A stretch of DNA of 43,317 nucleotides from a virus, in IMG/VR virus record IMGVR_UViG_3300050821_005623, positions 1 to 43,317 of that record. One strand, written 5' to 3'. Position numbers and translations under genes: made by a program. This document shows, one piece after another, positions 28,240-34,380 of this stretch. The notes beneath the pieces are model-generated. The model searched no databases and was not told the origin of the DNA. It saw nothing but the letters and a program-made list of their open reading frames with translations. Every line of letters begins with the position of its first letter. The first letter of the stretch is position 1.

Positions 28240-29182
28240 TCCTCTGGCGATCGCATTGGCCGCAGCTCACAAGGAGCTGCGGAATCCGGCCAAGGATCGG
28301 ACAAACCCGTACTTCGGCAGCAAGTACGCTACCCTGGATGCGTTACAGGACGCTTCTAGGTCGATACTGGCCAAGCACGGACTGTCCGTGTCCCAGGTCT
28401 GCCAGCCAGCCGGGACCTTGGTGATCGACTCTGAAAAGGTAATCACCGAAGCAACGGACAAGGAGGGAACGGTAATCAAGGGGGAGGGTCTGAAGATTCA
28501 CCCTTTCCTCTGGGAACTGAAAACCATTCTGATGCATGAGTCCGGTGTCTCGATCGAGTCTGTTTTCCCTCTGGTCGCCGTTACCAAGGGGCCGCAGCAA
28601 TTCGGCTCCGAGCTGACCTACATGAGGCGCTACGCCTACGCCGCGATCCTCAACATGACAGCTGATGAGGACGATGACGGGAATGAGGCGCAGAACAGCG
28701 GGAATACTCCCATCGTTCCAGAGTCCGAGGTCAAGAAGATGGTCCCAAAGAAGACCAAGAAGTCTGACGACATTCTAGAAAGGACTCCCTCACCAGATCC
28801 CGGCCCGGAAGTGGACCCGTGGAGAGTCAGAAGGCCAACCGGGCCAGTCCCCACGGTTAGACCCACCACGGAAACGGGACCAGTGGACACGGAGGCCAAT
28901 CGACCTGACGAAATCCCCGGCCTGGAGTCAGCTGCGAAGATCGCTGAAGAGGTCTTAGGGGCCAAGAAGCTGGAGGAGATGACCCTTCTAGAACAGGTTC
29001 AGGCCCATCTGGACATGGATGGATTCAAGGAAGAGGACCTGATGACCCTGCTCCGGCAGTTCAAGCTGACCCGCGCCCAGCAGATCATCAACGTGGAAAA
29101 CAAGACGCTTTCCACGGTGGTTGATAAATGGGAGACGATCAGCAAGAGGCTGAAGGACAGCAAGAAGGAGGAAATCCTGTGA
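28220..29182 (+). CDS. erf: ERF-family single-strand annealing protein
   Basis: 320 residues. ERF signature in the first 155: LAAAHKELRNPAKDRTNPYF, SKYATLDALQDASRSILAKHGLSVSQV, MHESGVSIES, QQFGSELTYMRRYAYAAIL and the acidic DEDDDGNEA. These proteins load on single-stranded DNA and anneal it, giving phages recombination and often genome circularisation. The C-terminal half is Pro/Glu/Lys-rich (155-240) then helical (AHLDMDGFKEEDLMTLLRQFKL). It heads a recombination cassette with the exonuclease and resolvase genes below. A GGAGG site precedes the ATG. Confidence 0.88.
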   Translation: MDNPATNPLAIALAAAHKELRNPAKDRTNPYFGSKYATLDALQDASRSILAKHGLSVSQVCQPAGTLVIDSEKVITEATDKEGTVIKGEGLKIHPFLWELKTILMHESGVSIESVFPLVAVTKGPQQFGSELTYMRRYAYAAILNMTADEDDDGNEAQNSGNTPIVPESEVKKMVPKKTKKSDDILERTPSPDPGPEVDPWRVRRPTGPVPTVRPTTETGPVDTEANRPDEIPGLESAAKIAEEVLGAKKLEEMTLLEQVQAHLDMDGFKEEDLMTLLRQFKLTRAQQIINVENKTLSTVVDKWETISKRLKDSKKEEIL

Positions 29183-29406
29183 GCTATTGCCCTTACTGCG
29201 CAGACCCAGCCCGTTACGGCCTGAAGGAGGCCGAGATGTGCGTTCTAGGAGAGGACAGCACATTGAAACTGCCAGATGGTCAAAAGTACATCTGGTACAA
29301 CTCAGAGGATCAATCCCGAGTCGGTGATCTTTACATGGGCCACAAGGAGGTGGCCCCGATCAGAGATTATCCCAACTACAACATTCGGTGTTGTGCTGAA
29401 GAATGA
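29179..29406 (+). CDS. Small Cys-rich protein in recombination cassette
   Basis: 75 residues from a GTG at 29179 that overlaps the ERF stop as GTGA, behind an excellent AAGGAGG site. It begins MSYCPYCADPARYG and ends YNIRCCAEE, so four or five Cys residues could bind zinc. The middle (LPDGQKYIWYNSEDQS) is strand-rich. A longer upstream start is not credible. Likely a small DNA- or protein-binding zinc protein. Confidence 0.65.
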   Translation: MSYCPYCADPARYGLKEAEMCVLGEDSTLKLPDGQKYIWYNSEDQSRVGDLYMGHKEVAPIRDYPNYNIRCCAEE

Positions 29407-30062
29407 GCTTAGTTTTCGATATTGAGACATCGGCGCTGACGCGGGAAGAAATTCTCGCGTCAGTTCCCCCTTTTGACCGGGATAACGTCAAGCTGGGCAA
29501 TCGTAAGACCCCAGAAGCAATCCTGAAATACATGGAGAGCGCAGAGGAGGAATACTATGAACACTTCGTGGAGAGAGCCGCGTTGGATGCCAGAACAGCT
29601 ACCGTGCTCTGTATTGGGTATTTTGACCCATTTAAGCCGGGAGGAGATGCGCTCGAAGTTAAGGGCGCCGGAGAAAGCGAGAGAGCCGTCGTATCCGATT
29701 TCTGGATGCGGTGGGACCGCCGTGGATCAAGTAGGCTGGTTGGATTCAACATCTTGCGCTTCGACCTCCCCTTTATGGTTCGACGGTCTTGGCAATTGGG
29801 AATTCCGGTCCATCCCTCTGTATTCGATGGAAGGTATTTTAATCGAGGATTTATAGACCTAGCGACTTATTGGCAGATGGGAAACAGAGACGAGATGATC
29901 TCTCTGGATGCCCTTGCTAGGTTTCTAGGTCTTCCGGGGAAGAAGGGGAATGGCCTTAGATTCTCTCATCTATGGAAGGAGAACAGGGAGGAGGCAATTG
30001 AATACCTGAGGACTGATCTGGAGATCACGACTCAGGCAGCCAGGAGGATGATGTTGCTGTGA
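29403..30062 (+). CDS. DEDDy 3'-5' exonuclease (DnaQ/RNase D-like)
   Basis: 219 residues. Exo I: FDIETSA (5-11, Asp6 and Glu8). Exo II: GFNILRFDLPF (114-124). Exo III: the YLRTDLEIT near the C-terminus, with the Tyr-x3-Asp spacing of the DEDDy class. It would degrade DNA from 3' ends and, with ERF, make a recombination or nuclease pair. The ATG overlaps the preceding stop as ATGA. No polymerase domain accompanies it. Confidence 0.85.
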   Translation: MSLVFDIETSALTREEILASVPPFDRDNVKLGNRKTPEAILKYMESAEEEYYEHFVERAALDARTATVLCIGYFDPFKPGGDALEVKGAGESERAVVSDFWMRWDRRGSSRLVGFNILRFDLPFMVRRSWQLGIPVHPSVFDGRYFNRGFIDLATYWQMGNRDEMISLDALARFLGLPGKKGNGLRFSHLWKENREEAIEYLRTDLEITTQAARRMMLL

Positions 30063-30214
30063 ATATAACCCAAGTTATAATCGAATTGGAAAAGATCCGT
30101 GGCATTTACGGCAATCTAGATGTGGCAGTCAGTCAGGAATGTAGTGGTGTTTCATTTGTCGTTGCCGTGGTTAAGCCAATCAGGGCGGAATATGCGGAGG
30201 TAATAGCAAGATGA
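30059..30214 (+). CDS. 51-residue early protein
   Basis: Begins with a GTG at 30059 that overlaps the exonuclease stop as GTGA, behind GGAGG. The product starts MNITQVIIELEKIRGIYGNL and has strands (GVSFVVAVVKPI) and a helical end. Its stop overlaps the next ATG. Too short for long-ORF lists, but well supported by ribosome site and chaining. Unknown family. Confidence 0.6.
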   Translation: MNITQVIIELEKIRGIYGNLDVAVSQECSGVSFVVAVVKPIRAEYAEVIAR

Positions 30215-30384
30215 CCGTTCTAGAAGTGATTGAGGGGTTTTGGAAGGAGTGGGAAGGGCAGGAGGGGTGTAAGCACGAGGTGGTCTACCATCAAAGCGTG
30301 GGTCAGTATTGCATACATTGCGGTGCGGATGCCTTCCAGATTCAGAAGAGTGGTCACGGGTACGGGTGCCCATATCACCCATGA
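30211..30384 (+). CDS. 57-residue Cys/His protein, zinc-finger-like
   Basis: Starts MTVLEVIEGFWKEWEGQEG. C20-x-H22, CIHCG and CPYHP provide Cys/His pairs of a small zinc-binding fold. A GGAGG site precedes the ATG by about ten bases, and the stop overlaps the ATG of the resolvase gene. Likely a zinc-binding accessory in the recombination cassette. Confidence 0.6.
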   Translation: MTVLEVIEGFWKEWEGQEGCKHEVVYHQSVGQYCIHCGADAFQIQKSGHGYGCPYHP

Positions 30385-30743
30385 CCAAGCAGGAACTAGA
30401 TCGGCTGGTTAAAGCAGCCAGCCGATCCTTTCAACGTGAAAATCCGACTATCAGTCAAGTACCGCACCCCAAGCCTGAACGTCACAAAAAGGCAGCACTG
30501 GGCGAAACAGTATCAGGAAAAAAAGACTGCTTGGAATGCCCTGAGGTCCGCTTTATTGGATACCGCATCAGACCCTGTGACCCAGATAATTTCAGCGCCG
30601 GTTGTAAAGATTTGCTTGATGGCTTACGACACGCTGGGCTTATACTTGGAGACGAACCCTGGAAAATCAGGTTCGTTACGGAACAAGTCAAAGTCCGTTC
30701 TAGGTCGGAAGAAAGAACAGAAATAGAGATCACGTATGGATAG
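30381..30743 (+). CDS. RusA-like Holliday-junction resolvase
   Basis: 120 residues from the ATG at 30381. The second half is diagnostic: YRIRPCDPDNFSAGCKDLLDGL then AGLILGDEPWKIRF and a final strand EERTEIEIT, the RusA plan with catalytic acids in CDPDN, DGL and GDE. The first half (PHPKPERHKKAALGET) is basic. A second reading frame over the 5' half (GTG at 30436) also looks like a RusA N-terminus (SLNVTKRQHW ... KKTAW), suggesting a past or programmed frame change. It resolves recombination or replication junctions. A 10-bp hairpin lies in its 5' end. Confidence 0.75.
   Translation: MTKQELDRLVKAASRSFQRENPTISQVPHPKPERHKKAALGETVSGKKDCLECPEVRFIGYRIRPCDPDNFSAGCKDLLDGLRHAGLILGDEPWKIRFVTEQVKVRSRSEERTEIEITYG
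30399..30427 (+). promoter_or_regulatory. Perfect 10-bp hairpin inside the resolvase 5' end
   Basis: GATCGGCTGG (30399-30408) pairs perfectly with CCAGCCGATC (30418-30427) round a 9-base loop. It lies 18 bases after the ATG at 30381 and 8 bases before the alternative GTG at 30436. No T-run follows, so translational control or a frame-choice element fits better than a terminator. Confidence 0.6.
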
Positions 30744-31140
30744 AAGAGACTTCTTTAAAACCACAGGACTGGGTGTCTTCAGCCTGTTCCTGCCTAAGTT
30801 CGAGCATGGTATCTGGAAACCCAGACCCAGGCCCGATTGGGAGTTGGCGCTTCTAGATAATAACCTGAAAGAGGTTTCCGGCGCGGGGTATGCAAGGGTT
30901 ACTGGATCTTGGGCAGACTTATATGACCCAGTGACCGGCCTGTTTGCCAACAAGGCAACGCTTCAGTACCCAGAAGCTAAAGGTGACTGGGGGTATATCC
31001 ACGCTGCTAGGCTTATAGAAAACAGAAAGAAGTTACCAAAGGACTGGTGTCATGAGGGATACGTTCAAGCTGTTCACCATGTTCGTAAAAATGAAACCTT
31101 CCAGTTCACTCCTGGGAATTTCTCTATTTCTCTAACCTAG
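30736..31140 (+). CDS. Tat-like leader fused to a virion beta-domain
   Basis: 134 residues. The N-terminus MDRRDFFKTTGLGVFSLFLP is a textbook twin-arginine signal (RRDFFK plus a hydrophobic stretch). From about residue 35 the protein follows the layout of the tail/head protein at 6652-7056: LALL, EVSGAGYARV (46-55), FANKATLQYPEAKGDWGYI and a closing FQFTPGNFSISL. The leader closely resembles that of the 84-residue capsid-arm protein at 14591-14845. So the early region carries an exportable-looking version of a virion domain. A decoy or exclusion factor is possible. The resemblance is seen, the function inferred. Confidence 0.72.
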   Translation: MDRRDFFKTTGLGVFSLFLPKFEHGIWKPRPRPDWELALLDNNLKEVSGAGYARVTGSWADLYDPVTGLFANKATLQYPEAKGDWGYIHAARLIENRKKLPKDWCHEGYVQAVHHVRKNETFQFTPGNFSISLT

Positions 31141-31141
31141 A

Positions 31142-31345
31142 ATGGAAACCAGAACAAAAGTCCTGACAGAGATTCTCCAGCACATCAAGGACACTGGAGC
31201 GAAGCCGGATGGATGGTTTATTCCTGAGAAGGAATACAAGGAGCTAGAGGAAGAACAAATGATCTGGAGCTTTCGTCAATGGGTTCCAGATGGTCCGGTA
31301 ATGCTGGCCGGGGTTCCTGTTCACCCTCTCAAATATCCACAATAG
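31142..31345 (+). CDS. Small early protein, last of the rightward block
   Basis: 67 residues: METRTKVLTEILQHIKDTGA, then DGWFIPEKEYKELEEEQMIW and a Pro-rich end (PDGPVMLAGVPVHPLKYPQ). It reads like a small two-helix protein with a flexible tail. It meets the leftward 47-residue gene tail to tail, overlapping it by 17 bases. Unknown function. Confidence 0.62.
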   Translation: METRTKVLTEILQHIKDTGAKPDGWFIPEKEYKELEEEQMIWSFRQWVPDGPVMLAGVPVHPLKYPQ

Positions 31346-31472
31346 CATCCTTTGCGACTCTCGGTCGATGAACGGTGGTGACCCTTCCATGGATTGCCAC
31401 CGTTACTGTTTGTGGGTTCTCGTACGGAAAGGGAGCGTCGTAGGGAAGAGGCCCGTCGTAGACAGTTGGCAT
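31329..31472 (-). CDS. 47-residue late protein with one G-R-(A/V) unit
   Basis: Starts MPTVYDGPLPYDAPFPYENP and has VTVAIHGRVTTVHRPRVAKD, which copies the ATVAIRGRA/VLIQGRVTLTP unit of the 653-residue repeat protein. It begins one base after the collar fibre stop (TAG, then an A, then ATG) within a CTAG motif, like the gene after the other collar fibre. It is the last gene of the late module. Probably a small virion component. Confidence 0.6.
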   Translation of the reverse strand: MPTVYDGPLPYDAPFPYENPQTVTVAIHGRVTTVHRPRVAKDAIVDI

Positions 31473-31473
31473 T

Positions 31474-32187
31474 CTAGGTCTTGATCACGTAATTCAGCGA
31501 AAGGTACGGCTGAATGTTGTTGTGAGGGGTGTTGCTGCCGTTGGAATTGGTGGTGGTGATTCCCGCCGAAGATGCTCCCACGGTGATGTTGGCATTACCA
31601 ACCCCGGTGCTAATCTGGGCAGGGAGAAAGTATGTGGCTCCCCCAGTCTGCAACCCCTGAATCGTCTGATTGAAAGCATTGGTTACCGTGTGGGTATGGC
31701 CGGAGTCTGTCGCTGAATGAGTGTGATTCGGAGAGGTGACGGAATGAGTGTGGGAAGCTAATTCTGTCAGGGAGAGCTGATGGGTGTACTCTCCACCTGT
31801 GGTTCCCAGTGGGAACGATGGAGAGAAGGCCGAGATGGCTCCGACCACCACCTTTCCCCTCAGATCAGGGACCGCAAATGTCCCTACTCCGCTACCGTAG
31901 GTGGTTCCGATGACATTGAAGAGAGCGGCGAAAGTCGTGGTGGAATAGGATGACCCGTCGCACATCACGTACCCCGGAGGCGCCGAGGTCCCGGCAAATG
32001 CCATGATCAGGCCGGGTGGTGGAGTCCACGCAGGAGAGTTGGCCAGCAGCCAAGTCTCCACTGCCGTCATTGCCTCCTGAAGGAGGTTGATTCTAGAAGA
32101 CAGCGTGGGGGGTACGTTGCAATCCGTGGTGGTGGGATTGGTGATATCGGGAAGCGAATCAATCCCACCCGGAAAGGCAGAGGCCAT
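31474..32187 (-). CDS. Second tail fibre protein with tail-collar domain
   Basis: 237 residues. Collar signature: LIMAFAGTSAPPGYVMCDGSSYS, then FAALFNVIGTTYGSGVGTFAVPDLRGKVVVG. The His-rich tip follows (ASHTHSVTSPNHTHSATDSGHTH) and the ending is NNIQPYLSLNYVIKT. It parallels the 291-residue fibre at 268-1143 but is shorter at the N-terminus and more divergent in the tip. Two collar fibres allow two host surfaces or a two-part spike. The gene ends in a TAG within a CTAG motif. Confidence 0.86.
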   Translation of the reverse strand: MASAFPGGIDSLPDITNPTTTDCNVPPTLSSRINLLQEAMTAVETWLLANSPAWTPPPGLIMAFAGTSAPPGYVMCDGSSYSTTTFAALFNVIGTTYGSGVGTFAVPDLRGKVVVGAISAFSPSFPLGTTGGEYTHQLSLTELASHTHSVTSPNHTHSATDSGHTHTVTNAFNQTIQGLQTGGATYFLPAQISTGVGNANITVGASSAGITTTNSNGSNTPHNNIQPYLSLNYVIKT

Positions 32188-32188
32188 T

Positions 32189-32551
32189 CTAGTTCGTCGG
32201 GCTTACGGTCGCCCGGATCTCCACGTAGGTAACGGTGCTGACCGCCAGAGCGGAGAGAGCAACGCGGATTCCGTGGTAGGCGCCCGTCAGGATCACGTTG
32301 GTGGTCGCGGAGGAAAGCGAGATGGGCGCCGGAGTGGACATTGCTCTCCACGTCCCGTCAAGACCTAGCTCCTGAAAGGTCAGGGTTCCGGTCGCCGTTG
32401 CGTTGACGATCGTTGCCGTCACGTTGGTCAGCAGGGAGCAGGCAGCCATTGCCGCCTGCGGTTGGCCTGCCTGCCAAGTCTGGATGGCGCAGAAGTTTCC
32501 ATTGGCACCTAGAACAGCGCCCCCATTGTTGTTCGCGATGCACATGCTCAT
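32189..32551 (-). CDS. Small virion beta-domain protein
   Basis: 120 residues. After CIANNNGGAVLGANGN it is strand-rich: TATGTLTFQELGLDGTWRAM, then PAPISLSSATTNVILTGAYHGIRVALSA and VSTVTYVEIRATVSP. This F-Q-E-x-x-D-G-T-W-R ... G-I-R-V ... T-Y-V-E-I-R layout is a small phage surface-domain type. It precedes the collar fibre by one base, so it is probably a fibre-base or decoration protein. Confidence 0.7.
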   Translation of the reverse strand: MSMCIANNNGGAVLGANGNFCAIQTWQAGQPQAAMAACSLLTNVTATIVNATATGTLTFQELGLDGTWRAMSTPAPISLSSATTNVILTGAYHGIRVALSALAVSTVTYVEIRATVSPTN

Positions 32552-32554
32552 TCG

Positions 32555-32986
32555 TTATTCTCCGTCAATAGACTCGCCATTCGTAAGAACCGCTTCTCCG
32601 TGTCCTCGTTCGAGGTCAGATAAATCCAGTCCCTCTGAATCTCCACCCTCTCGGTCGCTGAATACGACTGATTTAGGATCTGCCTCAGGATAGGGTGAGG
32701 GAGCGGATGCCTTTGGGATTTCAGGATTTCCTGCTTCCAGATTATTGAATGTTTCATCCCATTGTTTCTGTGCAGTCTTCTGGTAGTTGATCCATCCGGC
32801 CAGAGGCTCTGCCACCACCTGTAGTCCATCCTTGAGAGCAGTTTCCAGTATCTTCTGACTGGATACTCCCGACAAGGATGAAAGTCGAGCAACGGCTTGA
32901 TGCGCCCAATGAGGAACGCGGAGGCCGCTATTCTTTGGGCGCCCCTTCTTCGGGGGGTTCTGGTTCTGAGTTTTCTGCTTGGGCAT
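32555..32986 (-). CDS. Ribbon-helix-helix-like protein in the late module
   Basis: 143 residues. A basic start (PKQKTQNQNPPKKGRPKNSG) leads into LRVPHWAHQAVARLSSLSGVSSQKILETALKDGLQVV, which has the strand-helix-turn-helix plan of ribbon-helix-helix DNA binders. A helical middle and an acidic tail (SDREGGDSEGLDLSDLERGHG) follow. It overlaps a second, similar protein by 59 bases. DNA binding is likely. Such a regulator in a late operon is unusual. Confidence 0.6.
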   Translation of the reverse strand: MPKQKTQNQNPPKKGRPKNSGLRVPHWAHQAVARLSSLSGVSSQKILETALKDGLQVVAEPLAGWINYQKTAQKQWDETFNNLEAGNPEIPKASAPSPYPEADPKSVVFSDREGGDSEGLDLSDLERGHGEAVLTNGESIDGE

Positions 32987-33200
32987 TTCGGTAGTCTTGT
33001 TTGAGGCTCACGAGGCCACGGGTGAAGACGTGATTCATGAGCGAGTGACCGTCTAGTCCGGTCATGCTGGCATACTCATGAAGTGCCGTCATCAGTTCAG
33101 GAGTGACCTGAATCTGAAAGGTTACCATCGGCACCTGTGACTGGCCGATGAGCGGGGTGTTCCCGCTTCTAGAACCGTTGAAGGATTGAGGAAAGTTCAA
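32928..33200 (-). CDS. Second ribbon-helix-helix-like protein
   Basis: 90 residues. VTFQIQVTPELMTALHEYASMTGLDGHSLMNHVFTRGLVSL (strand, helix, turn, helix) is the Arc/MetJ/CopG type of DNA-binding fold, here with a Ser/Pro-rich start and an acidic tail. It precedes and overlaps the 143-residue protein. Proteins of this type bind short palindromes as dimers or tetramers, which makes the genome-wide CTAG palindromes a natural candidate target. Target not shown. Confidence 0.62.
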   Translation of the reverse strand: MNFPQSFNGSRSGNTPLIGQSQVPMVTFQIQVTPELMTALHEYASMTGLDGHSLMNHVFTRGLVSLKQDYRNAQAENSEPEPPEEGAPKE

Positions 33201-33448
33201 TGTTTTGATCCAGTTGCTTTAGGGAACGAAAAAGGTGGTGGCTGCTTGGTGGTCACCGTCGCCTTGAGTGACAAGACAGCTTTTCCAGAAAGATCGACGG
33301 TAGGAATCTTGAATATCGGAGGGGGTTGAATTACTGACGGACTCGGCAGGTACGATCCCACTCCCCGGATGTTCAGAGTGGGCGCTATGACCACTGGTGG
33401 AGGTGTCAGGTTGGACACCGTTCCTCTCATTGTCAGTTTTGCGCTCAT
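33197..33448 (-). CDS. 83-residue protein with beta repeat units
   Basis: Starts MSAKLTMRGTVSNLTPPPVV and has the units NIRGVGSYLPSP, VDLSGKAVLSLKATVTTK, each like the G-R-A repeats of the 653-residue protein, separated by Pro-rich linkers. It starts directly after the stop of the 31-residue basic peptide and its stop overlaps the next ATG. Probably a small virion or fibre-associated protein. An alternative frame over the same bases is not protein-like. Confidence 0.6.
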   Translation of the reverse strand: MSAKLTMRGTVSNLTPPPVVIAPTLNIRGVGSYLPSPSVIQPPPIFKIPTVDLSGKAVLSLKATVTTKQPPPFSFPKATGSKH

Positions 33449-33544
33449 TCACTTTGCTTTAGGCATCTTCATACCCTTACCCGGCTTGATCTTGATCTTG
33501 GCGGGTTTCTGCATTTTGACTTTTATACCTGAGGCTTTTTTCAT
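33449..33544 (-). CDS. 31-residue Lys-rich peptide
   Basis: The frame begins MKKASGIKVKMQKPAKIKIK and ends GKGMKMPKAK; 12 of 31 residues are Lys. It is linked by ATGA to the 101-residue gene and abuts the ATG of the next. Such a basic peptide in a late operon could condense packaged DNA, like the mu peptide of adenovirus or small virion basic proteins of some phages. It might alternatively stabilise RNA. Coding support is the tight chaining. Confidence 0.55.
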   Translation of the reverse strand: MKKASGIKVKMQKPAKIKIKPGKGMKMPKAK

Positions 33545-33846
33545 GATAAGGTCACGTAGTGTTTGGTTTCCTCTAAGGACTTGATACCACTGTCCATTCT
33601 GTCCCGCTCAACCCACTGGCGCTTCATCTCAGATTCAATCTCCTGAATGAAGATGGCGTATACGCTGGATATGTCTGGGTGGTAGTCACGTCTGTTGTCT
33701 TCTAGAATTCTCTTGATGGCTGATAGATCATCTCTGGAAAAACAGCTCCATCTGTTCAGTCCCTGACTGCTGGAAATTAGAACCTTTAGAGCTTCCTGAA
33801 CCTGATGCTCTCGCACCATGGTTATCCTGCCTTCTGCTGTGTTCAT
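33541..33846 (-). CDS. Small late protein, unknown
   Basis: 101 residues, helical: MVREHQVQEALKVLISSSQGL, DDLSAIKRILEDNRRDYHPD, and SSVYAIFIQEIESEMKRQWVERDRM. No membrane segment or metal motif. It overlaps the small membrane gene before it and the 31-residue peptide after it, both by ATGA. Unknown function. Confidence 0.6.
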   Translation of the reverse strand: MNTAEGRITMVREHQVQEALKVLISSSQGLNRWSCFSRDDLSAIKRILEDNRRDYHPDISSVYAIFIQEIESEMKRQWVERDRMDSGIKSLEETKHYVTLS

Positions 33847-34121
33847 TCTTTGAATCCGAATCGGGTTATGAGAAACGAGGTGAGAGTGAAAGCTCCGGCG
33901 ATCGCCAGTCTAATCCATCTCGGAAGAATCATACTCCAGATCGCCAGCGAGAAATTCATCACCAGAACCAGAATCAGAGTCGTCCTCTTCGTCAGAATCT
34001 GGGCTGTTACGAACAGCAACTGGCTTAAAGGATCTAGCATCCTTGAGTTCTGCGCCTTTTGGCTTTCGCTTGAGTCCGGTTCCGTATGTGTTTCCGAGTT
34101 CTTTAATCTGTTTTCGGGCAT
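33843..34121 (-). CDS. Small membrane protein nested in the 156-residue gene
   Basis: 92 residues from the ATG at 34121 (a TTG two codons earlier is the alternative). Hydrophobic stretches TLILVLVMNFSLAIWSMIL and IRLAIAGAFTLTSFLITRF make two likely membrane helices, with a charged loop between. Its first 212 bases overlap the 156-residue gene in another phase, and its end overlaps the next ATG as ATGA. This could be a second holin-like or virion-membrane protein. A shorter start at 33959 would leave one overlap of 50 bases. Confidence 0.5.
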   Translation of the reverse strand: MPENRLKNSETHTEPDSSESQKAQNSRMLDPLSQLLFVTAQILTKRTTLILVLVMNFSLAIWSMILPRWIRLAIAGAFTLTSFLITRFGFKE

Positions 34122-34380
34122 ATCCAATGGCTCTGCTGACTGGAAGAAACTCTTTTAATTCGAGAGGAATGAATTCCACACCGATCGGAATTCCCTTCTC
34201 AACAAGATGTTCTAGTTCTTTGGTCTTTGCATCTATATTCTTTCTGAAATTCTGCACATCGTACTTTCGTTTAACGTACATTATCAGAGCCGATAGGATT
34301 TGAGCTTTCTCCTTCGGGGATGCGTCAGGCCATTGAGCCTCGTATTCTTCTAGAACGACATCATTGATTTCCGAATTCAT
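33910..34380 (-). CDS. Late protein with acidic tail, unknown
   Basis: 156 residues. Helical start (EINDVVLEEYEAQWPDASPKEKAQILSALIMYVKRKY), a middle with EFIPLELKEFLPVSRAIGYARKQIKELG and a basic patch (LKRKPKG), then an acidic tail (DSDEEDDSDSGSGDEF). It follows the giant ejection-type gene and overlaps its end by 20 bases. A chaperone or assembly role is possible. The last 212 bases also encode a membrane frame. Confidence 0.6.
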   Translation of the reverse strand: MNSEINDVVLEEYEAQWPDASPKEKAQILSALIMYVKRKYDVQNFRKNIDAKTKELEHLVEKGIPIGVEFIPLELKEFLPVSRAIGYARKQIKELGNTYGTGLKRKPKGAELKDARSFKPVAVRNSPDSDEEDDSDSGSGDEFLAGDLEYDSSEMD

